Shown: positions 18,910-27,474 of the stretch, piece by piece
Layout of the letters: each line of letters begins with the position of its first letter
How positions within the stretch are numbered: position 1 is the first letter of the stretch
From: Rhodanobacteraceae bacterium
GTDB lineage: Bacteria; Pseudomonadota; Gammaproteobacteria; Xanthomonadales; SZUA-5
Assembly (NCBI GenBank): GCA_024234055.1
Contig: JACKOW010000002.1
Span: 620,001-684,000 of the forward strand
Length of the DNA stretch: 64,000 nucleotides
Direction: 5' to 3'
Notes under the pieces: model-generated
The model's input: only the letters and a program-made list of their open reading frames with translations
What the model was told of the DNA's origin: nothing
Database searches by the model: none
Position numbers and translations under genes: made by a program

Positions 18910-21900
18910 ATGTCCGGACTGATCGCCCTGTGCATCCGTCACCGGCTGGTGCTGGCGTTGCTGGCCGTGCTGACCTTGCTGGCCGGCATCAACGCGGTGC
19001 GCAGCGCTCCGCTGGACGTGTTTCCAGAATTTGTGCCGCCGCAGGTCACGGTTCAGACCGAGTCTCCCGGGCTGTCGCCTGATCAGGTCGAAGTGCAGGT
19101 GACGACGCCGCTGGAATCGCTGCTCAGCGGCGCCATCGGTCTGGAATCCATGCGTTCGGAATCGATCGCCGGCTTGTCGGTGATCAGCCTGGGATTTGCC
19201 GACGGTATCGACCCGCTGCTGGCGCGCCAGGGCATCGCCGAGCGCCTCGCCGGTGCCAGCGCCCTGCTGCCAGCGGCGGTGGCGCTGCCGCAGATGTCAC
19301 CGCTGACCTCGAGCACCATGGATCTGCTGAAGATCGGACTGCTCTCCGATCAGCTCGATGCCTACGCCCTGCGCGAACTGGCCGACTACAGCCTGAAACC
19401 GCGGCTGCTGGCCGTGCCTGGCGTGGCCCGGGTGACCGTGTTCGGTGGCGATGTGCGCCAGCTGCAGATCCAGCTCGATCCCGATCGCATGCGCGCGCAG
19501 GCGATCGGCGTACCCGAGGTCCTCGCCGCCGCCCGCGCGGCGCTGGGTCAACGCGGCGGCGGCGCCATTGAACTCGCCAGTCAGCGCCTGCAGCTGGCCA
19601 TCCGCGGTACCGCGATCGATCCGGCTTCGCTCGGCGCTACCGTCATTACTGTGCGCAACGGGCGGCCGCTGCTGCTGCGCGATGTCGCCACCGTGGCCGA
19701 CGGCGCCGCGCTCAAGGCCGGCGACGCGCTGATCCAGGGCCAGCCAGGGGTGTTGCTGGCGGTCTCGGGCCAGTTCGGCGCCAACACCCTGGACACCACG
19801 CTTGCGCTGGAGAGCGCGATCGCCGAGCTGCAGCCACAGCTGGACGCCGCCGGCGTGCGCGTGGTGTCGCCGCTGCATCGGCCGGCCAATTTCATCGAGC
19901 TGGCGCTGGCCAATCTGGGTCAGGCCCTGCTGCTCGGCTCGCTGCTGATCCTGATTCTGCTGATGCTGTTCCTGCACAACTGGCGCACGGTGCTGATCTC
20001 CTTCGTCACCATTCCGCTGTCGCTGCTGGCGGCGGTGATCGTGCTGTCGTCCTTCGGCGTGACGCTCAACACCATGACCCTCGGCGGCTTCGCCGTGGCC
20101 CTGGGCGTGCTGGTCGATGACGCCATCATCGGCATCGAGAACATCGTCCGTCGGCTCAAACTCAATGCCGCACTGGCCGCGCCTGAACCCTTTCTGGACG
20201 TGATCCGCTCGGCCTCGGTGGAAATCCGCGGACCGGTCTTCTACGCCACCATCGTGGTGCTGCTGGTGTTTGCACCGGTGTTTGCGATGGGCGGCGTCCA
20301 GGGCCGTTTGCTGGCGCCGCTGGCGCTGGCCTTCGCGCTGGCCGTGCTGGCTTCGCTGCTGGTGGCGCTGACAGTGACGCCGGCACTGTGTGCACTGCTG
20401 CTGCGCGGCCATGCCGAGGCCGATCCGCCGCGCTGGCTGGAATGGCTGTCGCGGCGCCAGCAAGACAGCATGGACATCGCCCACCGGCATCTGCCGCTCA
20501 CCATCGCTGCCCTGCTGCTGGCGATGGCGGTGGCGATGTTCAGCCTGCCGCATCTGGGCGGCGAGTTCTTCCCGACTTTCCGCGAAGGCCACTTCGTGCT
20601 GCAGGTGTCGAGTCGCCTGCCCGGCACCTCGATCGGCGACATGCTCGCCGCCGGTCGCTCGATCAGCGCCGAGGTGCTGCAGCTGCCCTATGTCCAGTCG
20701 ATCGAGCAGCAGGTCGGGCGCGCGCAGCAGGGCGAGGACACCTGGGGCACCCACCGCTCCGAGTTTCACGTCGAACTCAAGGCAGACAGCGGCGTCGACC
20801 AGATGGCGGCGCAGGCGGCGCTGCGGGACATCCTCGCGGGCTATCCCGCCCTGCAGTCGGAAGTGCTGACCTTCCTTGGCGACCGCATCAGCGAAACCCT
20901 GACCGGAGAGACCGCACAGGTGGTGGTCAATGTGGTCGGGCCGGACCTGGACCAGCTCGATCAGCTAGCCGGTCAGATCATGGGCCTGGCCGCTAAGGTC
21001 CCGGGCGTGGTCGATCTGCGCAGCAGCAGCCAGTCGGGCACGCCCTCGCTGAATCTGGCGCTGATTCCGCAGCGACTGGCGCAATATGGCTTGCGGGTGG
21101 CTGACGTTCAGGACAGCATCGCCAGCGCTTATGCCGGCACCGTCGTCGGCCAGATCCATGTGCTCGATCGGCCGCAGGACGTGGTGGTGACGCTGCCGCC
21201 GAGCTGGCGCGAGCGACCCGAATCCATCGGCCAGCTGATGCTGACGGCCGTGGACGGCAGCCTGGTGCCGCTGGCCCGCGTGGCCGAAATCACCCCCGCC
21301 GATTCCCGCTACAGCATCGACCACGACGGTGCCCGCCGACGCGTGGTGGTGGCCTTCAATGTCTCCGGCCGACCGACCGCACAGGCCGTGGACGAGTTGC
21401 GCCAGATCCTCAGCGAACAGCTCCAGCTGCCACCACGCACCTTCATCGAATTCGGTGGCGTGGCCGAAGCCGAACAGCAGGGCCGGCGCGAGCTGTGGGT
21501 CTACGGCGCGCTGGCGCTGGCAGCGATCCTGATGGTGGTCGGCATGTCCTTCCGTCGCCGCGTGCATGTGCCGCTGCTGCTGGTCAATCTGCCCTTCGCC
21601 CTGCTCGGCGCCATCGCCGCCATCGCCCTCAGCGGCGTCGGTCTGTCGATCGGCGCGCTGATCGGCATGGTCACCGTCTTCGGCATCAGCGCCCGCAACG
21701 CCATCCTGCTGCTGGCGCACTATGAGCATCTGGTCTTCGAGGAAGGTGCCATCTGGTCGCCGGCCACCGCCTGGCGCGGCGCCCGCGAGCGGCTGCGACC
21801 GGTGCTGATGACGGCGCTGGTGACGGCCATGGGGCTGGTCCCGTTGGCGCTCGGCATCGGCCGCGCCGGTCATGAAATCGAAGCGCCGATGGCAATCGCC

Positions 21901-22005
21901 GTGCTCGGCGGCCTGGTCAGCTCCACCTTGCTGACGCTGATGGTGCTGCCGGCGCTGGCGCTGCGTTATTCGTTCAGGGGCGCGGCGAAATCGCAAGTCG
22001 CCTGA
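18910..22005 (+). CDS. Efflux RND transporter permease (CzcA/CusA-like)
   Basis: The 1031-residue inner-membrane proton antiporter has the RND layout: TM1 (about 13-30), a large periplasmic loop with the DVFPEFVPPQVTVQTES start, TM2-6 (about 335-500), a second loop and TM7-12 (about 865-1025). The TM4 segment GVLVDDAIIGIENI contains the Asp and Glu used for proton coupling, and the N-terminal loop resembles heavy-metal (HME) rather than drug RND pumps. The canonical DFGxxVD of CzcA is not present, so the substrate is left open. It starts 34 nt after the adaptor gene and completes a channel-adaptor-pump operon. Confidence 0.92.
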   Translation: MSGLIALCIRHRLVLALLAVLTLLAGINAVRSAPLDVFPEFVPPQVTVQTESPGLSPDQVEVQVTTPLESLLSGAIGLESMRSESIAGLSVISLGFADGIDPLLARQGIAERLAGASALLPAAVALPQMSPLTSSTMDLLKIGLLSDQLDAYALRELADYSLKPRLLAVPGVARVTVFGGDVRQLQIQLDPDRMRAQAIGVPEVLAAARAALGQRGGGAIELASQRLQLAIRGTAIDPASLGATVITVRNGRPLLLRDVATVADGAALKAGDALIQGQPGVLLAVSGQFGANTLDTTLALESAIAELQPQLDAAGVRVVSPLHRPANFIELALANLGQALLLGSLLILILLMLFLHNWRTVLISFVTIPLSLLAAVIVLSSFGVTLNTMTLGGFAVALGVLVDDAIIGIENIVRRLKLNAALAAPEPFLDVIRSASVEIRGPVFYATIVVLLVFAPVFAMGGVQGRLLAPLALAFALAVLASLLVALTVTPALCALLLRGHAEADPPRWLEWLSRRQQDSMDIAHRHLPLTIAALLLAMAVAMFSLPHLGGEFFPTFREGHFVLQVSSRLPGTSIGDMLAAGRSISAEVLQLPYVQSIEQQVGRAQQGEDTWGTHRSEFHVELKADSGVDQMAAQAALRDILAGYPALQSEVLTFLGDRISETLTGETAQVVVNVVGPDLDQLDQLAGQIMGLAAKVPGVVDLRSSSQSGTPSLNLALIPQRLAQYGLRVADVQDSIASAYAGTVVGQIHVLDRPQDVVVTLPPSWRERPESIGQLMLTAVDGSLVPLARVAEITPADSRYSIDHDGARRRVVVAFNVSGRPTAQAVDELRQILSEQLQLPPRTFIEFGGVAEAEQQGRRELWVYGALALAAILMVVGMSFRRRVHVPLLLVNLPFALLGAIAAIALSGVGLSIGALIGMVTVFGISARNAILLLAHYEHLVFEEGAIWSPATAWRGARERLRPVLMTALVTAMGLVPLALGIGRAGHEIEAPMAIAVLGGLVSSTLLTLMVLPALALRYSFRGAAKSQVA

Positions 22006-22020
22006 CCACCCGAACAGCAT

Positions 22021-22153
22021 CGGCGTACGAGGCTGTTGTAGTGCCGAGCTTGCTCGGCAGGGATTGCGGCTTTTCCAGGTTGCCGGAAGCAGCCACTGCA
22101 CAAGCCGAGCAGAAGCCAAGCAGAAGCAGCGGAGCAAGCTCCGCTCTACCAGG
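22021..22153 (-). repeat. Composite repeat GGTAGAGCGGAGC...GTACGCCG, copy 2 (inverted)
   Basis: This is the reverse-complement copy of 9885-9997, with conserved ends (CGGCGTACGAGGCTGTTGTA and GGAGCAAGCTCCGCTCTACC) and a different middle. Its TGGTAG end supplies the TAG stop codon (22146-22148) of the glycosyltransferase gene on the minus strand. Confidence 0.8.
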
Positions 22154-23663
22154 GCGTCGGGCTTGCCGGCTGCACCTGCGACTGCGCCCAATCCACGCGC
22201 CACAATCCGCTGTCGGGCTGCAAGGACTGGAACACGATGCCCGGACACTCGGGCCTGGCTTCGGGCAACATGCGCTTGCCCATGGCCAGGCCGCGGGTGA
22301 TCACCAGAGACTTTGGGTAGGCGCGCACCTGATCGCAGAGCACGTTCTCGGTCTGGGCGCGGGCCAGCGGACTGTTCGAATGGGTGCGCCCGACCTGTTG
22401 CACCGGCACTTGCAGGTAGAAGCGCAAACCGTAGCGGGCGGTGACATCGGAGAACAGCAGGCGTTCCGTTTCCGGCGCCAGTTGCTGGATCTGCGCGGCA
22501 AAGCGACGAGCGTCCTTGGAGCCGGTCAGCGTGCTGCCCGCGCCCTTCAATCCCAGAATGACCAAGCCACACAGGGCCAGGCCGATCAGCCAGCGTCGCG
22601 GCATCGGGGTCGGGATCCGCAACGACAGATCGCGCCCGATCAGCAGCGCCATCGGCACCGCCAGCGGCAACAGGTACAGATACAGCCGCGATCGGGCCAG
22701 GAAGAACACCACCAGCGGCAGCAGGATCCACAGCAAGAGGACGACACGCTGTCGGTCGCGCTGCCAGCACTGCTGCCACCAGCCGAGCCGACGTCCGCGC
22801 CAGATGCCGCTGATCCAGCCGATGCGCATGCAGATCCACGGCAGCAGCATCAGCGCCAGGATCGGCAGATAGATCTTGAAGGCGCCATACCACTCGGCAT
22901 TGCGCTTGTGCACATCGCTGAGCAAACGATCGCGCAATTCGTAGCCAAGGAAATACTCGACCAGTTCCGGACGCTGCAGCATCAATGCCACAAACCACCA
23001 GCCGCCGAGCACCAGGAAGATCAGCACGCCGCGCCAGTCGAACACTGCCAGCGCCTGCCGCCAGCCGCCTTCGAGCGTGCTGATGACCACGATCGGCAGC
23101 AGCGGCAGCAGTGCCGGCGGTCCCTTGGTGAAAAAGGCCAGACCGAAAGCGCTCCACATCAGCAGGCGCCAGCGCCACGCCGACGCATCGGCATCGCGAC
23201 TGCGCAGCCAGGCCACCATGGCCGCGGTCTCGAACAGCGCCAGCAAGGTGTCGGTGTTGATCACGTTCGCGCCCAGCGCCGTGACCACGCCACTGCCCCA
23301 GACCAGGGCCGGCAGCCACGGTCGATCGGGCACAAATCGACGACCCAGCAGCAGCACCAGCAAGCCGGTCAGCCAGAATGCCAGCGCATTGGGCAGGCGC
23401 GCCGCCCATTCGTTCTGCCCGAACAGCGCCATGCTGCTCGCCAGCGCCCAATAGGTCATCGGCGGCTTGGTCAGGTGATCCTGGTAGACGTTGAATTGCG
23501 GCATCAGCCAGTTGCCGCTGTCCAGCATCTGCAGCGCCACCGCCGTGTAGCGGCCCTCATCCGGATCAAACAGCGGCCGCGAGCCCTGGAAGGCCAGCGC
23601 CATCACCAGCAGGAAGGCGGCGACCAGCCAGTTGGCGCGCGAGGATGATGTGGCGTGGTCCAC
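22146..23663 (-). CDS. GT39/ArnT-like lipid-linked glycosyltransferase
   Basis: From the GTG at 23663 the product is about 505 residues with 10-12 hydrophobic segments. The first periplasmic loop carries RPLFDPDEGRY, the DxE-type motif of the PMT/ArnT superfamily, followed by KPPMTYWALASSMALFG. The family moves a sugar from an undecaprenyl or dolichyl carrier to lipid A or protein, so this is an inner-membrane enzyme acting on the periplasmic side; the acceptor is unknown. Starts further upstream (a TTG near 23705) are possible but would add a polar extension. No arn genes are nearby. The stop codon lies in a repeat element. Confidence 0.82.
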   Translation of the reverse strand: MDHATSSSRANWLVAAFLLVMALAFQGSRPLFDPDEGRYTAVALQMLDSGNWLMPQFNVYQDHLTKPPMTYWALASSMALFGQNEWAARLPNALAFWLTGLLVLLLGRRFVPDRPWLPALVWGSGVVTALGANVINTDTLLALFETAAMVAWLRSRDADASAWRWRLLMWSAFGLAFFTKGPPALLPLLPIVVISTLEGGWRQALAVFDWRGVLIFLVLGGWWFVALMLQRPELVEYFLGYELRDRLLSDVHKRNAEWYGAFKIYLPILALMLLPWICMRIGWISGIWRGRRLGWWQQCWQRDRQRVVLLLWILLPLVVFFLARSRLYLYLLPLAVPMALLIGRDLSLRIPTPMPRRWLIGLALCGLVILGLKGAGSTLTGSKDARRFAAQIQQLAPETERLLFSDVTARYGLRFYLQVPVQQVGRTHSNSPLARAQTENVLCDQVRAYPKSLVITRGLAMGKRMLPEARPECPGIVFQSLQPDSGLWRVDWAQSQVQPASPTPW

Positions 23664-23762
23664 GGCGGCGAGGCGAGTTGTTGGCGGATCGGCATGATGC
23701 CGCAAAGTGCCGGCAAGGGTGCGAACAGGGCGACGTGGCTCGGCGTACCCGAAGATCAACAG

Positions 23763-23788
23763 CGGCCGCGCAGGCGCGCGTCCCTCCT
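23763..23788 (-). repeat. GGAGGGACGCGCGCC-type repeat
   Basis: CGGCCGCGCAGGCGCGCG plus TCCCTCCT here is the reverse complement of 43643-43668. It is one of three repeat families filling the 451-bp spacer 23664-24114, in which I see no gene. Confidence 0.75.
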
Positions 23789-23805
23789 CAAGCGGCCCGC
23801 ATTGT

Positions 23806-23885
23806 GTAGCCCGAAGTGCGCGCAGCGCTCGCCGGGCGGTGACGCGAGAAGCCCCGCTGAGCCGCTGCGCGGCACAACAGGCTAC
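23806..23885 (+). repeat. GTAGCC...GGCTAC dispersed repeat, copy B
   Basis: This 80-bp element is nearly identical to 3298-3378, with the same inverted termini and the same following repeat family about 45 bp downstream. Confidence 0.8.
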
Positions 23886-23931
23886 CGCAATGACCATCTC
23901 GTCAGGGCATACCCCTGACCTGAACGCTCTC

Positions 23932-23972
23932 CTTCCCGTTCTTTCTGCTTTTCCTTCGCGTCCTTTGCGTCC
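23932..23972 (+). repeat. CTTCGTGTTCTCTCTGC-type dispersed repeat, copy B
   Basis: This 41-bp element matches 3421-3461 at 36 of 41 positions. It lies 142 bp before recC. Confidence 0.75.
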
Positions 23973-24114
23973 TGCATTCTTGGCAGGAGCTCGCCGCAGC
24001 CAACGGTTTTCGCGACGGACCAGCACATGTCGCCCCGCGGAACACACCCCGCTTCAGATCACCCCGCGGGCACGCTAGAGTGACTATCGGTCCCACCAGC
24101 GCTCTGCTACCCAG

Positions 24115-27100
24115 ATGCTTCAGGTCTTCCGCAGCAGCCGTATCGAGCGCCTGGCCGAGATTCTGGCGGTCAAGCTGCAGCGCTTGCGGCCGCGCTCGGT
24201 GCTGTCGCCACAGACCTTGATCGTGGGCCATCTGGGCATGAAACGCTGGCTGACCCAGCGACTGGCCGAGCATCAATTGCCCGGCTTGCCGCGCATCGCC
24301 GCCAATCTGCAGATGCTGCTGCCCAGCGAATGGCTGGATCAGCTGGCGCAGCGGGTGCTCGGAACCGAGGCCATCGCCATCGCCCCCTACCGCCGCCCGG
24401 CACTGCGCTGGCGCATCTACCAGTTGCTGCCGCAGCTGGATTGCGCTGAAGTGGCACGCTATCTGGAGGGCGAAGAGGCGCCGCGCCGACGCTTCCAGCT
24501 GGCCGATCGGCTGGCCGGACTGTACGGCCAGTATCTGGTGTACCGCCGCGACTGGCTGCTTGCCTGGGAGCGGCGGCAGCGCAGCCCGGTGGCCGATCAC
24601 TGGCAAGGCCAGTTGTGGCGGCAGCTGGTGGCGGAGATTGGCCTCAGTCACCGCGGCCAGCGCATGGGCGAGCTTGGCGAGCAGCTGCGCAATCTGCCCA
24701 GCGACCCGGAAGAACCGGCGCTGCACGTGTTCGGCGTCAGCCATCTGCCGCCCGACGCGCTGATGGCGCTGCAACAGCTGGGACAGAGGCAGATCGTGCA
24801 ACTGTACTTTCCCGATCCCTGCCGCGAACTCTGGGAGGATCTGCGCTCGCGCGCCGAGGTCTACCGCAGCGAACTGGCGGGTGGCGCCTTCCTCGACATC
24901 GGCCATCCGCTGCTGGCGGCATTGGGGCGCATGGGACAGCACTTCACGCTGCTGCTGAATGCGCTCGACAGTGCCCAGGACGACCGTGACCAGGCCGATC
25001 TGGACCTGCAGGCGCCGCTGCCGACGCGGGCCGCGCTGCTGCAGCGGTTGCAGCACAGCCTGCGCTGTCTGCGGCCCGAGTGGGTGGCGGCAGATGTGGA
25101 TCTGGCCGCCGCACTCGACGATGCCAGCCTGCAGGTGCACCAATGCCACACCCGGTTGCGCGAACTCGAGGTACTCAAGGACGCCCTGCTCGACCGGCTG
25201 GCCGCAGACCCTACGCTGAACCCCCGCGAGATCGTGGTCATGGCGCCGAACATGGCCCTGTACGCGCCGCTGTTGCCCGTGATCTTCGGCGAACCGGGGC
25301 GCGGCGACAGTGCCCTGCCCTGGTATCTGGCCGATGTCGCACTGGCGCGCAGCCATCCCTTGCTGCAGGCCTTTCGCGAACTGCTGGATCTGCCGGCGCA
25401 GCGCATCAGCCGGTCGCAGGTGCTGGCCTTGCTGGCACTGCCGGCCGTGGCGCGGCGCCTGGGCCTGGACCAGAGCCGCCATCAGGCGCTGGCGCGTTGG
25501 CTCGATCGGGTTCAGGTGGCCTGGGGCCTGGATGGGTCCATGAAGGCCGATTTCGGCGCGGCCCCGGTGGATCAGAACAGCTTTGCCTTCGGCATTGACC
25601 GCATGGCTGCCGGCCTGCTGGTCGGCCATGAAGATCCGGATTGGCTGCTGCAGGACCAGTTCCTGCCGGCCGACCCGGTGCACGGTCCGGATGCGGCTTG
25701 CCTCGGCGCCCTGTCGGCGCTGATCGACATTCTGCAGGACTGGCGCAGCCACAGCCGGCAACTGCTGCCGGCCACGCGCTGGATCGAGTTGCTGCAGCGC
25801 TGGATGCTGGCCCTGTTCGAGGGCGATCCCGACGATGCCGACGAGGCCGAGGCCCTGCGCGCGCTGGACAAGCTGGTCGCGGGCATCACCCGCGAATGCG
25901 CCCAGGCCAACGCCGATCCCGAGATCGACTGGCCAGTGCTGCGCGACCTCCTCAAGACCGGCCTCGACGGCATCCCCGAACGTCAGGCCTTCCTGGCTGG
26001 CGGCATCAGCTTCTGCGGCATGGTGCCGCAACGGGCAATCCCCTTCCGCGTGGTCGCGCTGCTGGGGCTCAATGACGGCGAATATCCACGGCCGCGGACG
26101 GACACCGGGCTGGATCTGATGCAGCAGCATCCGCGCCTGGGGGATCGCGACAACCGCATGGATGACCGCTATCTGTTCCTGGAAGCGCTGATGAGCGCGC
26201 GCGATGCGCTGCACCTCAGCTACCTGGCCGAAGGCCCGCAGGATGGCAAGCCCCGCAATCCGGCATTGCCACTGGCAGAGTTGCTGGGTTTTCTTGACCA
26301 GCAACATGCCGCTGAGCTGCGTGACGACCAAGGCCACCGGCCCTGGTGCGTGCGCCATCCCTTGCAACCCTTCGATGGCCGTTACTTCAGCGCCGACGGC
26401 GATCCTCGGCTGTTTTCCTACTCCAGCGAGTACGCCGCGGCGAGCCGCGCCGATGGCGTCGGCAACTGGCGCTTCATCGACGGGCCCGGGGCACTGCCGG
26501 CCACCGATTCCGGCGCGCAGATCGAACTGAATGCCATCTGCAGCTACTACGCCCGCCCGAGCGAATGGTTGTGCCGTCACGCGCTAGGCTTGTCGCGCGA
26601 GGCGCTGGAGCAGGACGCCTCGGAAGACCAGGAAGCGCTGACACCGGCCTTGGCACGCTTTGACCGCAGCGGCATCGACCTGTTCTGGCATGCCTTGCAA
26701 CAGGGATGGAACGAGATACCGACGCAGCCACCGCGACATCTGCTGCACGCCGGCCAACTGGCGGCCGGTGCGGTGGGCGCCAAGGCCTTCGAGGAGCTTC
26801 GCGACTCGGCGCAGGCCCTGCTGGCCGCGGCACGCAGCCTGCCACCTTTCCACAATGCGAAGCCGGTGGCGCTGACACGGACCATGGATCTGGCCGTGGG
26901 TCAGCACCGGCTGGTCGGCACCATCGGCCCGCTGCATGCGCACGGATCGGACTGCTGGCTGCTGCAGGTTCACAGTGGCAGCCAAGTCCATTTCGGGCAG
27001 CTGCTGCCGCTGTACCTGCGATGGGCGGCGCTGAGCCTGAGTGACCCACATACCCGCTACCACTGTGCGCTGCTGCATCGCGACAACAAGGTCGGTGCGG

Positions 27101-27474
27101 TGCTGCACGGGCTCACCGAGTTCGATGCCGATCCGCTCTCGCTTCAGAAGAGCTTGGGATTGTTGCTCGACACCTTTGGCGCCGCCAGCGAGCGCAGCGG
27201 ACAATACTTCGCCCGCACCAGCTACGAGTATGCGCAAGCCTTGCGGGAGCATCCGAATGACCCCGATCTAGCCCTGGCGCAGGCCCGCAAGGCATGGCTG
27301 GGGGCTTTTGCCAGCACCGGTGAATCCGGCTACGCGCCCGGCTACAACACTCTGCTCGGCGGCAACGCCGACTTCCTGGAGGCCGGCACCGAGGCCCATC
27401 GTCGCTTTGCCGAGCTGGCGCTGGCCTTGCGGTGTCTGCTCGATCCGCCGACCCGTCGCGGGGCAGCGGCATGA
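24115..27474 (+). CDS. recC: Exodeoxyribonuclease V subunit gamma (RecC)
   Basis: The 1119-residue product begins MLQVFRSSRIERLAEILA and continues with GHLGMKRWLTQRLAE, the characteristic N-terminus of RecC, an inactive SF1 helicase-like protein that splits the strands and recognises Chi in the RecBCD complex. The later block FRVVALLGLNDGEYPR and a C-terminal nuclease-like fold match the family. Length is close to the usual 1100-1150. The start lacks an obvious Shine-Dalgarno. The stop overlaps recB by 4 nt (ATGA). The recC-recB-recD order without the ptrA found in enterobacteria is common outside them. Confidence 0.95.
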   Translation: MLQVFRSSRIERLAEILAVKLQRLRPRSVLSPQTLIVGHLGMKRWLTQRLAEHQLPGLPRIAANLQMLLPSEWLDQLAQRVLGTEAIAIAPYRRPALRWRIYQLLPQLDCAEVARYLEGEEAPRRRFQLADRLAGLYGQYLVYRRDWLLAWERRQRSPVADHWQGQLWRQLVAEIGLSHRGQRMGELGEQLRNLPSDPEEPALHVFGVSHLPPDALMALQQLGQRQIVQLYFPDPCRELWEDLRSRAEVYRSELAGGAFLDIGHPLLAALGRMGQHFTLLLNALDSAQDDRDQADLDLQAPLPTRAALLQRLQHSLRCLRPEWVAADVDLAAALDDASLQVHQCHTRLRELEVLKDALLDRLAADPTLNPREIVVMAPNMALYAPLLPVIFGEPGRGDSALPWYLADVALARSHPLLQAFRELLDLPAQRISRSQVLALLALPAVARRLGLDQSRHQALARWLDRVQVAWGLDGSMKADFGAAPVDQNSFAFGIDRMAAGLLVGHEDPDWLLQDQFLPADPVHGPDAACLGALSALIDILQDWRSHSRQLLPATRWIELLQRWMLALFEGDPDDADEAEALRALDKLVAGITRECAQANADPEIDWPVLRDLLKTGLDGIPERQAFLAGGISFCGMVPQRAIPFRVVALLGLNDGEYPRPRTDTGLDLMQQHPRLGDRDNRMDDRYLFLEALMSARDALHLSYLAEGPQDGKPRNPALPLAELLGFLDQQHAAELRDDQGHRPWCVRHPLQPFDGRYFSADGDPRLFSYSSEYAAASRADGVGNWRFIDGPGALPATDSGAQIELNAICSYYARPSEWLCRHALGLSREALEQDASEDQEALTPALARFDRSGIDLFWHALQQGWNEIPTQPPRHLLHAGQLAAGAVGAKAFEELRDSAQALLAAARSLPPFHNAKPVALTRTMDLAVGQHRLVGTIGPLHAHGSDCWLLQVHSGSQVHFGQLLPLYLRWAALSLSDPHTRYHCALLHRDNKVGAVLHGLTEFDADPLSLQKSLGLLLDTFGAASERSGQYFARTSYEYAQALREHPNDPDLALAQARKAWLGAFASTGESGYAPGYNTLLGGNADFLEAGTEAHRRFAELALALRCLLDPPTRRGAAA

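Noticed and set aside
9885..22153. A composite transposon bounded by the inverted repeats
   Set aside because: No transposase or target-site duplication is seen, and the enclosed genes are ordinary chromosomal genes.
20965..23451. 828-codon minus-strand open frame spanning the pump 3' end and the GT39 region
   Set aside because: It is out of frame with the real GT39 gene and crosses a repeat element and an oppositely transcribed RND gene.
22041..23648. 535-codon plus-strand open frame opposite the GT39 gene
   Set aside because: The minus-strand product has a clear transmembrane layout and DPDE motif; the plus frame is Gln/His-rich with no motif and begins inside a repeat.
23902..26580. 892-codon minus-strand open frame over recC, and 27342-30128 over recB
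   Set aside because: recC and recB are unmistakable on the plus strand; the antisense frames are typical of high-GC DNA and carry no motif.
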